A stretch of DNA of 64,000 nucleotides from Echinicola shivajiensis (GCF_018642165.1 NZ_JAHHZM010000002.1:372001-436000); one strand, 5' to 3'. Shown: positions 8,836 to 18,860, numbered from the stretch's first letter. Translations and numbers: made by a program. Notes: generated by a model not told the origin, from the letters alone.

Positions 8836-9633
8836 ATGAAATACATTAGCTTTTTAGTCATTCTTGTGTTGTCAGCCTTTTGGGGATTTCGACCAAAGGA
8901 AAAGGTTGTCAAGGTTTATCTGATTGGAGATTCAACCGTAGCAGATTATAGTGGTGATTATGATCCAGGAAAGGATTATATGAAAACCAGGTATCCGGTA
9001 ATGGGTTGGGGGCAGACTTTTCAAGCATATATGAGCAATAGAAACCTGACTAATTTGAATAATCTGATTCAAGGAGACTCGGTGCTGGTGGATGATCGAG
9101 CCAGAGGCGGAAGAAGTACCAGGACTTTTTTTGAAGAGGGACGTTGGAGAAAAGTTTATGAAGCGCTTGAAGCGGGAGATTTGGTCCTCATGCAATTTGG
9201 TCATAATGATGCTGCAGAAAATAAGCCAGAACGGTATGTGAACATTGAGGGCTATAAGGAATATATTAGGCTTTATGTGAGTCAAACCAGACAGAAAAAT
9301 GCAATTCCAATTGTGTTGACTCCGGTCAATAGAAACTATCCTTGGAAAGAAGGAAAGCTTCAAAATGTACATGGCGCCTATTACGAAGCTGCAATAGAAG
9401 TAGCTTCAGAACTGGATGTTTTGTTGATTGACCTGACACAATTGTCCTTGGATCATTTTACTCAGAAAGGGAAGGCATATGTAACGGAACACTATTTTAT
9501 GAATTTTGGTCCGGGTATTTACGAGGCTTATCCTAACGGGAGCAATGACAATACTCATTTTCAACCTGAAGGAGCCAAAGCAGTGGCAGGACTGGTCTAT
9601 GAGGCCATGACTCAATTGGAAAGAGACTATTAA
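8836..9633 (+). CDS. CE12 SGNH-family pectin acetylesterase, copy 2
   Basis: The 265-residue protein starts at the ATG at 8836, which gives a proper signal segment (MKYISFLVILVLSAFWGF); an upstream TTG at 8821 would add five residues and is less likely. SGNH motifs: GDSTVADY, GGRSTRTF, MQFGHNDA and NDNTHFQPEG. Compared with copy 1 it carries an insert after the first motif (PGKDYMKTRYPVMGWGQ), a common CE12 variant. The function is deacetylation of (rhamno)galacturonan. The two CE12 proteins may divide O-2 and O-3 acetyl positions or HG and RG-I backbones; that is inference. Confidence 0.92.
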   Translation: MKYISFLVILVLSAFWGFRPKEKVVKVYLIGDSTVADYSGDYDPGKDYMKTRYPVMGWGQTFQAYMSNRNLTNLNNLIQGDSVLVDDRARGGRSTRTFFEEGRWRKVYEALEAGDLVLMQFGHNDAAENKPERYVNIEGYKEYIRLYVSQTRQKNAIPIVLTPVNRNYPWKEGKLQNVHGAYYEAAIEVASELDVLLIDLTQLSLDHFTQKGKAYVTEHYFMNFGPGIYEAYPNGSNDNTHFQPEGAKAVAGLVYEAMTQLERDY

Positions 9634-9664
9634 AGCAATCACCACATATTTAAAGTAAAATAAG

Positions 9665-11581
9665 ATGAGGTTAAAACTTGTGAATAGTATAAGGCTGAAT
9701 TTTTTGATTTTACTTATCGGAAGCTTTGCCCAAGTTGGTTTTTCCCAACATGTCAATTCCTATCCTAAAGATGGCAAAATCAAAGATCTTAAAGGAAAAG
9801 TGCAGGAAGACATAGTAGTAGCTAAAGATGGTTCTGGGGATTTTTTGTACATAGCTGATGCCTTGGAGGCTATTAGGGTTTATCTGCCAAAACCAATAAC
9901 GGTTTATATCAAAGAAGGAGTTTACAAAGAGAAGTTAGAGATACCGGGAACTATAACCAATGTTACTTTTAAAGGGGATGGTCCAGACAAGACGATCATT
10001 ACTTATGATGATCATACCGGGAAGAACTATATGGATACTTTTGACTCCTATACACTTATGGTTTGGGGCAATAGTTTGATTTTTAAAGACTTGACTATAG
10101 AAAATACTGCAGGAAGTGTGGGGCAAGCAGTGGCTTTGCATGCAGAGGGAGACCGACTGCTGTTTGAAAATTGTCATTTTAAAGGAGACCAGGATACCAT
10201 GTTTGCCTCGGGCGAAAATAGCAGGCAATATTACAAGGACTGCTATATAGAAGGTACTACCGATTTTATTTTCGGGTCTGCTACAGCTTTATTTGAGAAT
10301 TGTGAAATTTATTCCAAGGCCAATTCTTATATCACTGCAGCGTCAACACCTAATTGGGTGGATTATGGTTATGTATTTAAAAATTGCAAGCTAACAGCTG
10401 CAGATGGAGTAGATAAGGTTTTTTTGGGCCGACCATGGAGGGATTATGCCCAAACGGTGTTTATTGCTTGTGAAATGGGTAAACACATTGTTCCAGAAGG
10501 TTGGCATAATTGGGGCAGTTCAGAAAAGGAAAAGACTACTTTTTATGCAGAATATAATTCTACTGGTGAAGGAGCTAATATAAAGGAAAGGGTAGGATGG
10601 TCTCATACACTTACAGATGAAGAGGGGAGGCTTTTTACTAAAGAACAAATTTTTAAAGGTATGGGTAAGTCTGTGAATGCTTATGGCTTTCCTTGGTATG
10701 GTTATCATAAAGACACCTCCTATACATTAAACAGTTCTTATGAGAAGTACCGTAAGAATATGCCTAATATTATCCCCGTTCATGCTGAAAGTATAGTTGG
10801 AGTAGAAGAGGAATTGAGTATTCCATATAAGGACCTAGGCTACCGGGAACTTCAGATGGATGTTTTTTACCCCGAAAAGCAAGGTAAGAAAGCGCTTCCT
10901 GGTATTCTGTTTGTACATGGTGGGGGCTGGAGATCAGGAGACCGATCATTACAAATCCCGTTAGCCAAGGCGCTAGCTGCAAGGGGTTATATTACAGCCG
11001 TGATGGATTACAGATTGTCCTTGGAAGCGCCATATCCTGCAGGAGTATATGATGTAAAGGATGCCATAAAATGGATTAAGGATCATGCTAATCAATTTAA
11101 TTTAGACACATCAAAAATAGCTATATCCGGAGGGTCTGCAGGTGGACAGTTAGCCGCTTTGGTGGGGACGACCAATGGCGTGGAAAAATATGAATCCGAT
11201 CATAGCGGTTATCAGTCGAGTTCAGATGTGCAAGCGATGATAGATATGGATGGTGTATTAGCTTTTTATCACCCGGAATCTGAAGAGGGAACTGTCGCTG
11301 CAGAATGGCTGGGAGGGACTTATGCTGAGGTACCAGAGATTTGGGATGAAGCATCAGCCTTATATCAGGTAAGCGATAGGGCTGTCCCTGTATTATTTAT
11401 CAATAGCCAATATCCAAGGTTCCATGCAGGACAAGGAGATATGGTCAAAAAGTTAACGGAATTGGGCTTGTATGCTGAAATACATACTTTTCCTAATTCA
11501 CCTCATCCGTTTTGGCTTTTTGATCCTTGGTTCACCCAAACAGTTAATTTTGTCGATAAATTTTTCGGAAAAATTTGGTAG
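9665..11581 (+). CDS. Bifunctional pectin esterase: CE8 methylesterase fused to alpha/beta-hydrolase esterase
   Basis: The 638-residue protein has a signal peptide to ~residue 28. A complete CE8 domain spans ~45-345 with QDTM (Asp ~176), DFIFG (Asp ~200) and FLGRPWRDY (Arg ~255). A linker (~345-385) leads to an alpha/beta-hydrolase domain (~385-638) with oxyanion motif HGGGW (418-422) and nucleophile GGSAGG (Ser ~491). The C-terminal SPHPFWLF supplies a likely His. The usual acid position reads INSQYPRFHAG, with no obvious Asp, so the triad acid is unclear. The fusion suggests coupled removal of methyl and acetyl groups. It is the last gene before the susC 1 regulatory region. Confidence 0.9.
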   Translation: MRLKLVNSIRLNFLILLIGSFAQVGFSQHVNSYPKDGKIKDLKGKVQEDIVVAKDGSGDFLYIADALEAIRVYLPKPITVYIKEGVYKEKLEIPGTITNVTFKGDGPDKTIITYDDHTGKNYMDTFDSYTLMVWGNSLIFKDLTIENTAGSVGQAVALHAEGDRLLFENCHFKGDQDTMFASGENSRQYYKDCYIEGTTDFIFGSATALFENCEIYSKANSYITAASTPNWVDYGYVFKNCKLTAADGVDKVFLGRPWRDYAQTVFIACEMGKHIVPEGWHNWGSSEKEKTTFYAEYNSTGEGANIKERVGWSHTLTDEEGRLFTKEQIFKGMGKSVNAYGFPWYGYHKDTSYTLNSSYEKYRKNMPNIIPVHAESIVGVEEELSIPYKDLGYRELQMDVFYPEKQGKKALPGILFVHGGGWRSGDRSLQIPLAKALAARGYITAVMDYRLSLEAPYPAGVYDVKDAIKWIKDHANQFNLDTSKIAISGGSAGGQLAALVGTTNGVEKYESDHSGYQSSSDVQAMIDMDGVLAFYHPESEEGTVAAEWLGGTYAEVPEIWDEASALYQVSDRAVPVLFINSQYPRFHAGQGDMVKKLTELGLYAEIHTFPNSPHPFWLFDPWFTQTVNFVDKFFGKIW

Positions 11582-11605
11582 GTAAAAAAAAAAATTGGCT
11601 GAATT

Positions 11606-11621
11606 ACGGAATCGTTTCCGT
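11606..11621. promoter_or_regulatory. LacI-type operator, motif 2
   Basis: ACGGAATCGTTTCCGT has perfectly palindromic arms (ACGGAA/TTCCGT) around TCGT. It matches the sites at 40717 and 46774, which flank genes of the second uronate locus. It lies 5 bases from a motif-1 site. Confidence 0.65.
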
Positions 11622-11626
11622 GAAAG

Positions 11627-11638
11627 GTAATCGATTGC
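11627..11638. promoter_or_regulatory. LacI-type operator, motif 1 (one mismatch)
   Basis: GTAATCGATTGC differs from the perfect palindrome by one base. It pairs with the perfect copy centred 163 bp downstream. Confidence 0.6.
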
Positions 11639-11789
11639 ACATAATTTAATTGATTTAGTGTTTTTATTCTGAATATTTTAGTTTATAAATATTTTTTATT
11701 TGTTAATTAATCAGTTAAATGAGTTTATATATTGAAAATATCAATAAGTGTAGAATTTACTTGTATTTAAAATTTTAATTAATTAATAT

Positions 11790-11801
11790 GCAATCGATTG
11801 C
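11790..11801. promoter_or_regulatory. LacI-type operator, motif 1 (perfect palindrome)
   Basis: GCAATCGATTGC, identical to 594 and 2033, about 197 bases before the susC 1 start. Likely bound by the LacI protein at 656-1696. Confidence 0.7.
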
Positions 11802-11998
11802 GCAACATTAAGCAGTTTGCACAATAATAAAAGTTACCTAATAAATAAACCCTTAATAAATAATATGGAATCCCACCGCATTAAACCCCCTCCCTAGGTA
11901 TAGATGATTCTTGTTTTTTACTATGGAATAAGTAAAAGAAGATCTATAGAACTCATTGATTACAAATATTTAATTAACAAAACCCAATTATTATCGAA

Positions 11999-14900
11999 AT
12001 GATGCTTACCAAAAACTTATCGGGCACTTCCCGATATCTCTCGCTGTTTTTGCTGCTCATGATATTCTCAGTGGTTGAGCTTTCTGCCCAATCATTGATG
12101 ATAACAGGAGTAGTGAAGAGCTCAGATGGTGAAACCGTTCCGGGTGTCACTGTATTGTTAAAAGGAACTGGTATAGGTACAAGCACCGATATGGACGGTG
12201 CCTACACGCTATCCGTTGATGATCCTAATGGAACCTTGATTTTTTCATCCATCGGGATGATCAAACAGGAAATTGCAATTGAAGGAAGGAACACCATTGA
12301 TGTGACCATGGAGATGGATGTGGCGCAATTGGATGTGGTAGAGGTCGTGGATTATGGTTATGGAACTGTAAAGCGAACAGATATGACCGGTTCTGTGGCT
12401 TCAATGTCTGGTAAAGAGCTGGCCAAAATTCCAGTTGCAAGTGCAGCTCAGGCAATTACTGGACGACTTCCAGGTGTCAATGTGCTGACTACAGATGGTT
12501 CTCCAGATGCAGAGGTTGTTATCAGGGTGCGTGGAGGTGGTTCTGTGACTCAAGATAATGCACCTTTATATGTAGTGGATGGTTTTATTGTAGGAAGTAT
12601 TCGTGATATTCCACCTACGGATATTGAAACCATCACTGTATTGAAAGATGCGGCGGCAACAGCAATTTATGGAGCCCAAGCTGCCAATGGAGTAATTGTG
12701 ATTACTACCAAGACACCTAAAGCAGGAAAAACAACTGTTTCATACAATAATTTCTTCCAATGGAAAAGCCTTCCTAAAGATAGAAAATACGAAGTACTGG
12801 ATCCTTATGAATATGTTTTGGCCAATTACGAATATGCCAAATTACAATCCGATGCAGCTGTAAGGAATTTTGAGAAATTCTATGGAGTATATGATGATTT
12901 AGAACTTTATAAGCAAAAGCCAGGTACTGATTGGCAAGATGAGCTATTCGGGGATCCAAAACTCAGCCAATACCATAATCTGACCCTCACGGGAGGTACA
13001 GAAAAGACCAAGTTAATGCTCAGTTTGAGTAATAATACGGATGAGGGATTGATGTTGAACTCTGGTTATCAAAGGAATGTGATCAACTTTAAGTTGAACC
13101 AGGCCATCACTGATAGGTTGCAATTTGATGCGGGAGCTAGGATTACCCATACTGTTGTGGATGGAGCAGGAACTTCTGGTAATGCCCAAATCAATATCAA
13201 AGAGGCCGTTCAGACCAGACCTGTAAATGGTATCGCAGACGAACTGGATATTGATTTGACACAGGTAAATTCAGAAGATGACTTTCAGTCATTTTTGTTG
13301 AGTTTGGTAAGTCCAGTGGAATTGGCCGAGCAGGACTGGAGAAAACGGACTGATTTCAATTATATATTTAATGCAGGCTTGACTTGGAAAATTATTGATA
13401 ACCTAAGTTTTAAATCTACATTTAACGGGTCCAGAGGGTTCAGGGAGAACCTGAGATTTTACGGCCCTCTTACAGGAGAATCCTTTAATAATGGAGGGAG
13501 TCTTCCGCTTGGTGTAAAAGATGAGAATACTTCACATTCTTACCGATGGTTAAACAGCGTTTCATATAAATTAGATGACCTTGGTGATCATGACCTTGAT
13601 TTCTTAGTAGGACAGGAGATTTATTCCAGTGGTGGCAAAAGTGATATGGTCAGGGTGGAAGATTTTCGCCTGTCCATTACTCCAGAGGAGTTGTTTGCCA
13701 ATATGACATTTGGACGTGTAGATCGTCACGAAACAAGTGAATCAATCGCTGCAAATAGGTTCTCCTTATTTGGAAGAGCTAATTACCAGTACATGAAAAA
13801 GTACTTATTAACAGCCACTGTTCGCTCCGATGCTTCCAGTAAGTTTGCTAAAGAAAACCGGGTAGGTATTTTTCCAGCCGTCGCAGTGGGATGGAAAATT
13901 TCAGAGGAAGATTTCTTGAAAGCTTCCTCTTGGGTAGATGAATTGAAGCTAAGGTTAAGTATCGGGGAGACCGGTAATGATCGTATCAGGACGGATGCTA
14001 CCAAGTTCTTATTTGAAGGATCTACCAACAGGGGGCCAGGTTTTGGCAATGTGGATAATGTCTACTATACTCCAAGCAGTAGTACTTTATACAATCCAAA
14101 CTTGGTTTGGGAAACTACTGTAACCAAAAATGCAGGTTTGGACTTTACCCTGTTCAAGGCCAAAGTGGAAGGTAGTTTGGACTTTTATGAAAACACAACC
14201 AGAGATTTGTTGTTGACCTCTGATATCCCATCAAATACAGGCTTTAATACCCAATGGAACAATGTCGGTAGTACTTCAAATAAAGGTGTGGAATTGGGGA
14301 TAAATGCATTTGTTATAGACCGACCTGACTTTTCGCTATCTGTAAACTTCAATACTGGTATCAACAGAGCAAAAGTGGTTGCTTTGGATGGTACTGATGA
14401 ACGTTTTTTTAGGTCCAATTGGGCAAGTACTGATCTCAACAATATCAATGATTTCTACTTGAGAGTAGGAGGCAAAGTGGGAGATATGTATGGTTATGTA
14501 ACTGATGGTTATTATACAACAGATGATTTTGAGGGATACGATGCGGTTGCAGATGAATATATTTTGAAGGAAGGAGTTTCCAATTCTTCCTCCGTGGTTG
14601 GTAATACCAATATTAGGCCTGGCTTTTTGAAATTGAAAGATCTCAATGGCGATGGAGAAATCAATGCTGATGACCGTCAGGTAATCGGTAATGCCCTTCC
14701 TAAAAACCAAGGTGGTTTGGGGATCAATGCAAGATGGAAAGGCTTCGATGCAGCTATTTTCTTTAATTATCAATATGGAAATGATGTTTATAATACCGGC
14801 AAAATCCAATACAACCAGTTCAGAAGGGTGAGCTATGGTAATATGTTGACGACGATGTCATCAGATAACCGCTTTACTTATTTGGATGTGGATGGCAACT

Positions 14901-15286
14901 ATACGGGTACTCCAGGAGAAATCGTCACAGATCTGGCACAACTTGAAGAATTGAATGCCGACAAAAATATATGGTCACATAATAGTTATGGTATCGCCGG
15001 GGCCGTGATTCACTCTTGGGCTATTGAAGATGGTTCTTATATCCGTCTGAATAACCTTACAGTGGGTTATTCATTGCCAACTGAGTTGATTTCAAGAGTA
15101 GGCATGTCTCAGTTCCGAGTTTATGCGACAGGAAATAATTTGAAATTATGGTCAAATTATTCAGGATACGATCCGGAGGTAAGTACTACCAGGAGCAGTA
15201 GTTATTCAGCGCTGACTCCTGGGGTGGATTATTCTTCCTTCCCTCGAAGCAGGTCTTTTACAGTAGGTATCAATGTGACATTCTAA
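11999..15286 (+). CDS. SusC/RagA-family TonB-dependent outer-membrane transporter 1
   Basis: The 1095-residue protein has a signal peptide ending LSAQ (~residue 31), a carboxypeptidase-D regulatory-like domain (ITGVVKSSDGETVPGVTVLLKG, ~35-115), then a SusC plug with GRLPGVNV, RVRGGGS and PLYVVDGF. The long TonB-dependent barrel ends in the aromatic C-terminus VGINVTF. It imports oligosaccharides together with the SusD lipoprotein encoded 16 bases downstream. The pectin enzymes around it imply oligogalacturonide uptake. Expression is probably controlled by the cluster of LacI operators upstream. Confidence 0.96.
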   Translation: MMLTKNLSGTSRYLSLFLLLMIFSVVELSAQSLMITGVVKSSDGETVPGVTVLLKGTGIGTSTDMDGAYTLSVDDPNGTLIFSSIGMIKQEIAIEGRNTIDVTMEMDVAQLDVVEVVDYGYGTVKRTDMTGSVASMSGKELAKIPVASAAQAITGRLPGVNVLTTDGSPDAEVVIRVRGGGSVTQDNAPLYVVDGFIVGSIRDIPPTDIETITVLKDAAATAIYGAQAANGVIVITTKTPKAGKTTVSYNNFFQWKSLPKDRKYEVLDPYEYVLANYEYAKLQSDAAVRNFEKFYGVYDDLELYKQKPGTDWQDELFGDPKLSQYHNLTLTGGTEKTKLMLSLSNNTDEGLMLNSGYQRNVINFKLNQAITDRLQFDAGARITHTVVDGAGTSGNAQINIKEAVQTRPVNGIADELDIDLTQVNSEDDFQSFLLSLVSPVELAEQDWRKRTDFNYIFNAGLTWKIIDNLSFKSTFNGSRGFRENLRFYGPLTGESFNNGGSLPLGVKDENTSHSYRWLNSVSYKLDDLGDHDLDFLVGQEIYSSGGKSDMVRVEDFRLSITPEELFANMTFGRVDRHETSESIAANRFSLFGRANYQYMKKYLLTATVRSDASSKFAKENRVGIFPAVAVGWKISEEDFLKASSWVDELKLRLSIGETGNDRIRTDATKFLFEGSTNRGPGFGNVDNVYYTPSSSTLYNPNLVWETTVTKNAGLDFTLFKAKVEGSLDFYENTTRDLLLTSDIPSNTGFNTQWNNVGSTSNKGVELGINAFVIDRPDFSLSVNFNTGINRAKVVALDGTDERFFRSNWASTDLNNINDFYLRVGGKVGDMYGYVTDGYYTTDDFEGYDAVADEYILKEGVSNSSSVVGNTNIRPGFLKLKDLNGDGEINADDRQVIGNALPKNQGGLGINARWKGFDAAIFFNYQYGNDVYNTGKIQYNQFRRVSYGNMLTTMSSDNRFTYLDVDGNYTGTPGEIVTDLAQLEELNADKNIWSHNSYGIAGAVIHSWAIEDGSYIRLNNLTVGYSLPTELISRVGMSQFRVYATGNNLKLWSNYSGYDPEVSTTRSSSYSALTPGVDYSSFPRSRSFTVGINVTF

Positions 15287-15302
15287 AAGAGCTTATAATA
15301 TC

Positions 15303-17108
15303 ATGAAATTAAAATATCTAATAATAGCAGCAGCGGTTTCTTTTATGACTTCATGCGATAACTTCCTGGAGCCGGAATCGCTTTCGACCTTCGATACCAA
15401 TTATGTGTTTTCGAATGTTGATGATGCAAGAAAAGGGGTAAATGCAGTTTATTCACATTTTGGTCAGGATGCTTTTAGGTCCAGACTCTCCAATAATATG
15501 ACCGGCAATACGGATATAGAGCGCCAGAGTGGTTGGAATAGTAATGGAGACCGCTATCAGATTTGGAATTTGGATGCTTTGGAAAGTAACCGTGATTTGG
15601 AAATCGTATGGACTTATGCTTATCGGGCAATCAGGGATGCGAATATTGCCATTGAAGGTCTGTTGGCCAGTGGCAAGTTGGAATCATCCGATGTGACCGA
15701 GGCAAATACCATGAACCAATTGTTGGGTGAATCCTATACCTTGAGGGCGTATTGGTATAGCATGTTGATCTATTATTTTGGGGATGTGCCTTATATCACT
15801 GAAGCTCCCAAAGCCGGAAATGAATTTAATCAGCCCAAGGAAGACAGAAATGTGATTTTGGCTGCTGAAATTCAAAACTTGATAGATGTGGAGGCGAAAA
15901 TGCTATGGGCGGATCAAGTGCCTTTTGGTATTGAACAGGTCAATAGAGAATATACCTTGGGAATGATTGCCAGATTGTCCCTTCAAAGGGGCGGATATTA
16001 TCTGCAGCCAGACCTGAACATGTCCAGAGAGTCTGATTATTTGGACTACTATCAGATTGCTAAGGATTATAGTGCCAAATTAATTTCGCTTAAAGACCGT
16101 GAATTGCCAGAAGACTTCCGGCAGATCTTTATGAACCAATGTACTTTCCAGGCTCCTGTAAATCAGGACGTGCTTTTCGAGGTGCCATTTGCAATAGGCA
16201 ATGGTGATGTAGCTTGGAATATTGGTGTAAGAGTGGAAGGTGGTCCTACGGCTGCACACAGCTATGGATCAGGAAACAATTATATGGCCATCCCGCCAAC
16301 TTACTATTTGTCATTTGACACTTTGGATATAAGAAGGGATGTCACTTGTTCATTGTATAAGATAAATACCAGTTTTGAATACGAATTTGTCAATGGAGGT
16401 TTGGATATCGGACAGGGAAAATGGAGCCGTCATTTTTTACCAAACCCTCCAGGCCCATCATCCGCCAAAGGGACAGGAATCAATTGGCCGATGATGAGAT
16501 ATTCTGATGTGTTATTAATGTATGCAGAGGCTGAAAATGAATTGAATGGCCCAACTGCTGAAGCTCAGGAAGCGCTGAAAAGGGTCAGAAGAAGAGCCTT
16601 TGATCCTCAGTACTGGGCTAGCAGGGTAGATGCATATGTTTCTCAGGTATCTGCTGGCAAAGATACATTCTTTGAAGCTATTGTGGATGAACGTGCTTGG
16701 GAGTTTGGTGGAGAGATGATCAGAAAGTATGAACTGATCCGATGGGGGATTTATTCAGAAAAGATGGCTGAAACAGTAGAAGGCCTTAAGGAATTGGCTG
16801 ATGCTGCTTTTAATGGTACTACCCAATATCCAGATTATATGTACTGGAAGGTAGACGAATCAGGGGATTTTACGATTCTTAATCCTAACCGTCGTGTGGT
16901 GGCGCCACCAGATGATACATGGACGCAACAGTCATTCTTACTTGCGCTACATAGTGACCAGTATACTTATCAAGAGTGGATTACCAAGGATTGGGAAAAC
17001 CATATTAATGGTCCTAAACCAGGTGTGGCAAGATATATCTTCCCTATTCCAGCATCTGCAATAGCCAGTAGCCAAGGTACCTTGACCAATGATGGGTATG
17101 GATTTTAA
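15303..17108 (+). CDS. SusD/RagB-family glycan-binding lipoprotein 1
   Basis: The 601-residue protein has lipobox MTSC (Cys18) and the SusD helical fold: an N-terminal FLEPESLSTFD segment, TPR-like helices with RAYWYSMLIYYFGDVPY, and the C-terminal family signature with ERAWEFGGEMIRKYELIRWG and RYIFPIPASAI. It forms the lid of the SusC 1 transporter at the outer surface and binds the glycan. Gene order susC-susD with a short gap is standard. The most likely ligand is a pectic oligosaccharide, by context. Confidence 0.95.
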   Translation: MKLKYLIIAAAVSFMTSCDNFLEPESLSTFDTNYVFSNVDDARKGVNAVYSHFGQDAFRSRLSNNMTGNTDIERQSGWNSNGDRYQIWNLDALESNRDLEIVWTYAYRAIRDANIAIEGLLASGKLESSDVTEANTMNQLLGESYTLRAYWYSMLIYYFGDVPYITEAPKAGNEFNQPKEDRNVILAAEIQNLIDVEAKMLWADQVPFGIEQVNREYTLGMIARLSLQRGGYYLQPDLNMSRESDYLDYYQIAKDYSAKLISLKDRELPEDFRQIFMNQCTFQAPVNQDVLFEVPFAIGNGDVAWNIGVRVEGGPTAAHSYGSGNNYMAIPPTYYLSFDTLDIRRDVTCSLYKINTSFEYEFVNGGLDIGQGKWSRHFLPNPPGPSSAKGTGINWPMMRYSDVLLMYAEAENELNGPTAEAQEALKRVRRRAFDPQYWASRVDAYVSQVSAGKDTFFEAIVDERAWEFGGEMIRKYELIRWGIYSEKMAETVEGLKELADAAFNGTTQYPDYMYWKVDESGDFTILNPNRRVVAPPDDTWTQQSFLLALHSDQYTYQEWITKDWENHINGPKPGVARYIFPIPASAIASSQGTLTNDGYGF

Positions 17109-17140
17109 GAATTAATCATCAATTCAAAAAATGAGAAGCA

Positions 17141-18787
17141 ATGAATAATAAAATCAAAAATATATACCTGAGCGTCTTAATGTTTTCGGTGGCTATGCTG
17201 GCTTTTAGCAGCTGCGAAGAAGATGATGAGATGTTTGAAAGGACAAGGCTCTTTAGGCCTGTACTGACAGAAGATTTATTTTCTGAAGCAAATACCATCA
17301 TCGTCAATATGGGCAAGATGAAGGAGGCAATATCCTATACCCTTGAGGTGAGTAGGGATACGTTTAAGACAACTGACTATGTAATAGAGACGGATACCAG
17401 TTATGTAGTGATTAATGAAGAATTGGTGGGAGAGACGTTATTCTGGAATACGCTTTATCAAGTAAGGGCCATAGCCCATGCTGACGATCCGGTGTACGAT
17501 AGTAAAATATCTGATTTGGGAAATGTCAGAACACAGCGGTTTCCTACGATTCTGAATTTACCTGAAAGCTATGATGTGATAGATGTGGCTGCAAGGGTAA
17601 CCTGGACAAGGGCAGGAGCTCCTGTAACCGGTGTTAAAGTTTTTGCCTCTACAGATTTGCGGTTAACAGAGCCGCTATTAGAACAATCAGTTAGTTCTGA
17701 GGAAGAAGTGGCGGGAGAAGTGATAGTAACGGGATTGGATCCTGAAACAGCATATCAAATAGCCATTTACAGTGATGGTGGACTTAGAGGTTGGGTAAAT
17801 TATACCACATTGCCAGCGGATATTTCTCCTACCGCACCTGGAGTAATAGATATCAGAGAAAATGAAAGCCCGTCAGCAGTGTCGGATGCGGTGGCGGCTG
17901 CGCCTGATGGGGCCATCATCTTGGTAAAAAGAGGAGTTACTTATGATTTCCCAAGTCAGAATCTTAATAAGTCAATTACTATCAAGGCTGCTTATGGTTT
18001 TGGTGAGCAAAAAGCCAAATTGTATACTACAGGTAACTGGGATATAGATGATGGATCACAAATCGACCATATACGATTTATAGACCTTGAATTAAGAGGA
18101 GCGGATTATTCGGGAGATTATGTGTTCAATCCAAATAGAAGTGATGTGCATGTAGGAGAACTAAGTTTTGAAAATTGTGAAATAGGGACCTTTAGAGGAA
18201 TACTTCGGGCGAGATCCTCTACGGTAATCGATAATTATATCATCAAAAACAGCGTAGTGGACAGCATCGGAGGTTATGGCTTATTTACAGTTGATACTGA
18301 AGCCACGGCAATGGTCAAGAATATCCGTTTGGAAAACTCCACCTTCAATAAGATTCAGTTTGGAGTGACGTCTAGAAGCCAATCCGATTCCTTTATCATT
18401 GAAAGCTGCACATTTGCGAACTTTGTAGGAGGTGGAGGAGGGTTCTTCCGGTACAGGGGAGGAGACGGTCAGAATAATGTGACCAACGGCATTGCTATCC
18501 GTAACAGCATCTTCGGTCATGGATGGGATGAATCCGGTAGTGAGAATTATGGAATTAGAGGGATATATGATGGTTTGGAGAATACCAATTTTGAAATTGT
18601 AAATGTCTATTCTACAGGAGACTTTAGTTTTTCAGGCGGTGAGATTGCAGGTTTTCCTGTAGGTAATTACTCAGGAGGACAAAGTGATTTATGGATAAAT
18701 CCAGACCAGAACAATTTTAACTTTAAAGACAGCGGTTTTGCTGGAAGGTTTGATGCTGGAGATCCAAGGTGGAGAATAGTGTTATAA
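17141..18787 (+). CDS. DUF5123/DUF4957-like beta-helix surface lipoprotein of the pectin locus
   Basis: The 548-residue protein has lipobox FSSC (Cys25) followed directly by EEDDE, an acidic run of the kind that directs Bacteroidota lipoproteins to the cell surface. The N-terminal half (~35-230) looks like fibronectin-III-type modules (SYTLEVSRDTF, GLDPETAYQIAIYS). The C-terminal half (~235-548) is repetitive and beta-helical (FENCEIGTF, LENSTFNKI, IESCTFANF), like DUF4957/DUF5123 proteins commonly found next to SusD and pectate lyases. No catalytic residues are recognised; it is probably a surface glycan-binding protein. A terminator follows at 18815. Confidence 0.75.
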   Translation: MNNKIKNIYLSVLMFSVAMLAFSSCEEDDEMFERTRLFRPVLTEDLFSEANTIIVNMGKMKEAISYTLEVSRDTFKTTDYVIETDTSYVVINEELVGETLFWNTLYQVRAIAHADDPVYDSKISDLGNVRTQRFPTILNLPESYDVIDVAARVTWTRAGAPVTGVKVFASTDLRLTEPLLEQSVSSEEEVAGEVIVTGLDPETAYQIAIYSDGGLRGWVNYTTLPADISPTAPGVIDIRENESPSAVSDAVAAAPDGAIILVKRGVTYDFPSQNLNKSITIKAAYGFGEQKAKLYTTGNWDIDDGSQIDHIRFIDLELRGADYSGDYVFNPNRSDVHVGELSFENCEIGTFRGILRARSSTVIDNYIIKNSVVDSIGGYGLFTVDTEATAMVKNIRLENSTFNKIQFGVTSRSQSDSFIIESCTFANFVGGGGGFFRYRGGDGQNNVTNGIAIRNSIFGHGWDESGSENYGIRGIYDGLENTNFEIVNVYSTGDFSFSGGEIAGFPVGNYSGGQSDLWINPDQNNFNFKDSGFAGRFDAGDPRWRIVL

Positions 18788-18814
18788 TAAGAATCTTTTT
18801 AAAATGATTATTAT

Positions 18815-18843
18815 AGGTGCGGTCAGCTTGGTCGCACCTTTTC
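18815..18843 (+). terminator. Rho-independent terminator after the susCD-DUF5123 unit
   Basis: The stem AGGTGCG/CGCACCT (18815-18821 with 18833-18839) is followed by TTTTC, 28 bases after the stop codon. PL1 copy 1 starts 18 bases further on, so read-through or a separate promoter is needed. Confidence 0.6.
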
Positions 18844-18860
18844 AATAAACCTCAAATACC

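Larger units (their letters stand above)
11582..11998. other. Regulatory region upstream of susC 1, with both operator types
   Basis: This 417-bp, very AT-rich stretch has no gene. It holds one motif-2 operator (11606-11621), an imperfect motif-1 operator 5 bases away (11627-11638) and a perfect motif-1 operator (11790-11801). No clear terminator is seen after the 9665-11581 gene apart from an A-run, so some read-through into susC is possible. Confidence 0.75.
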
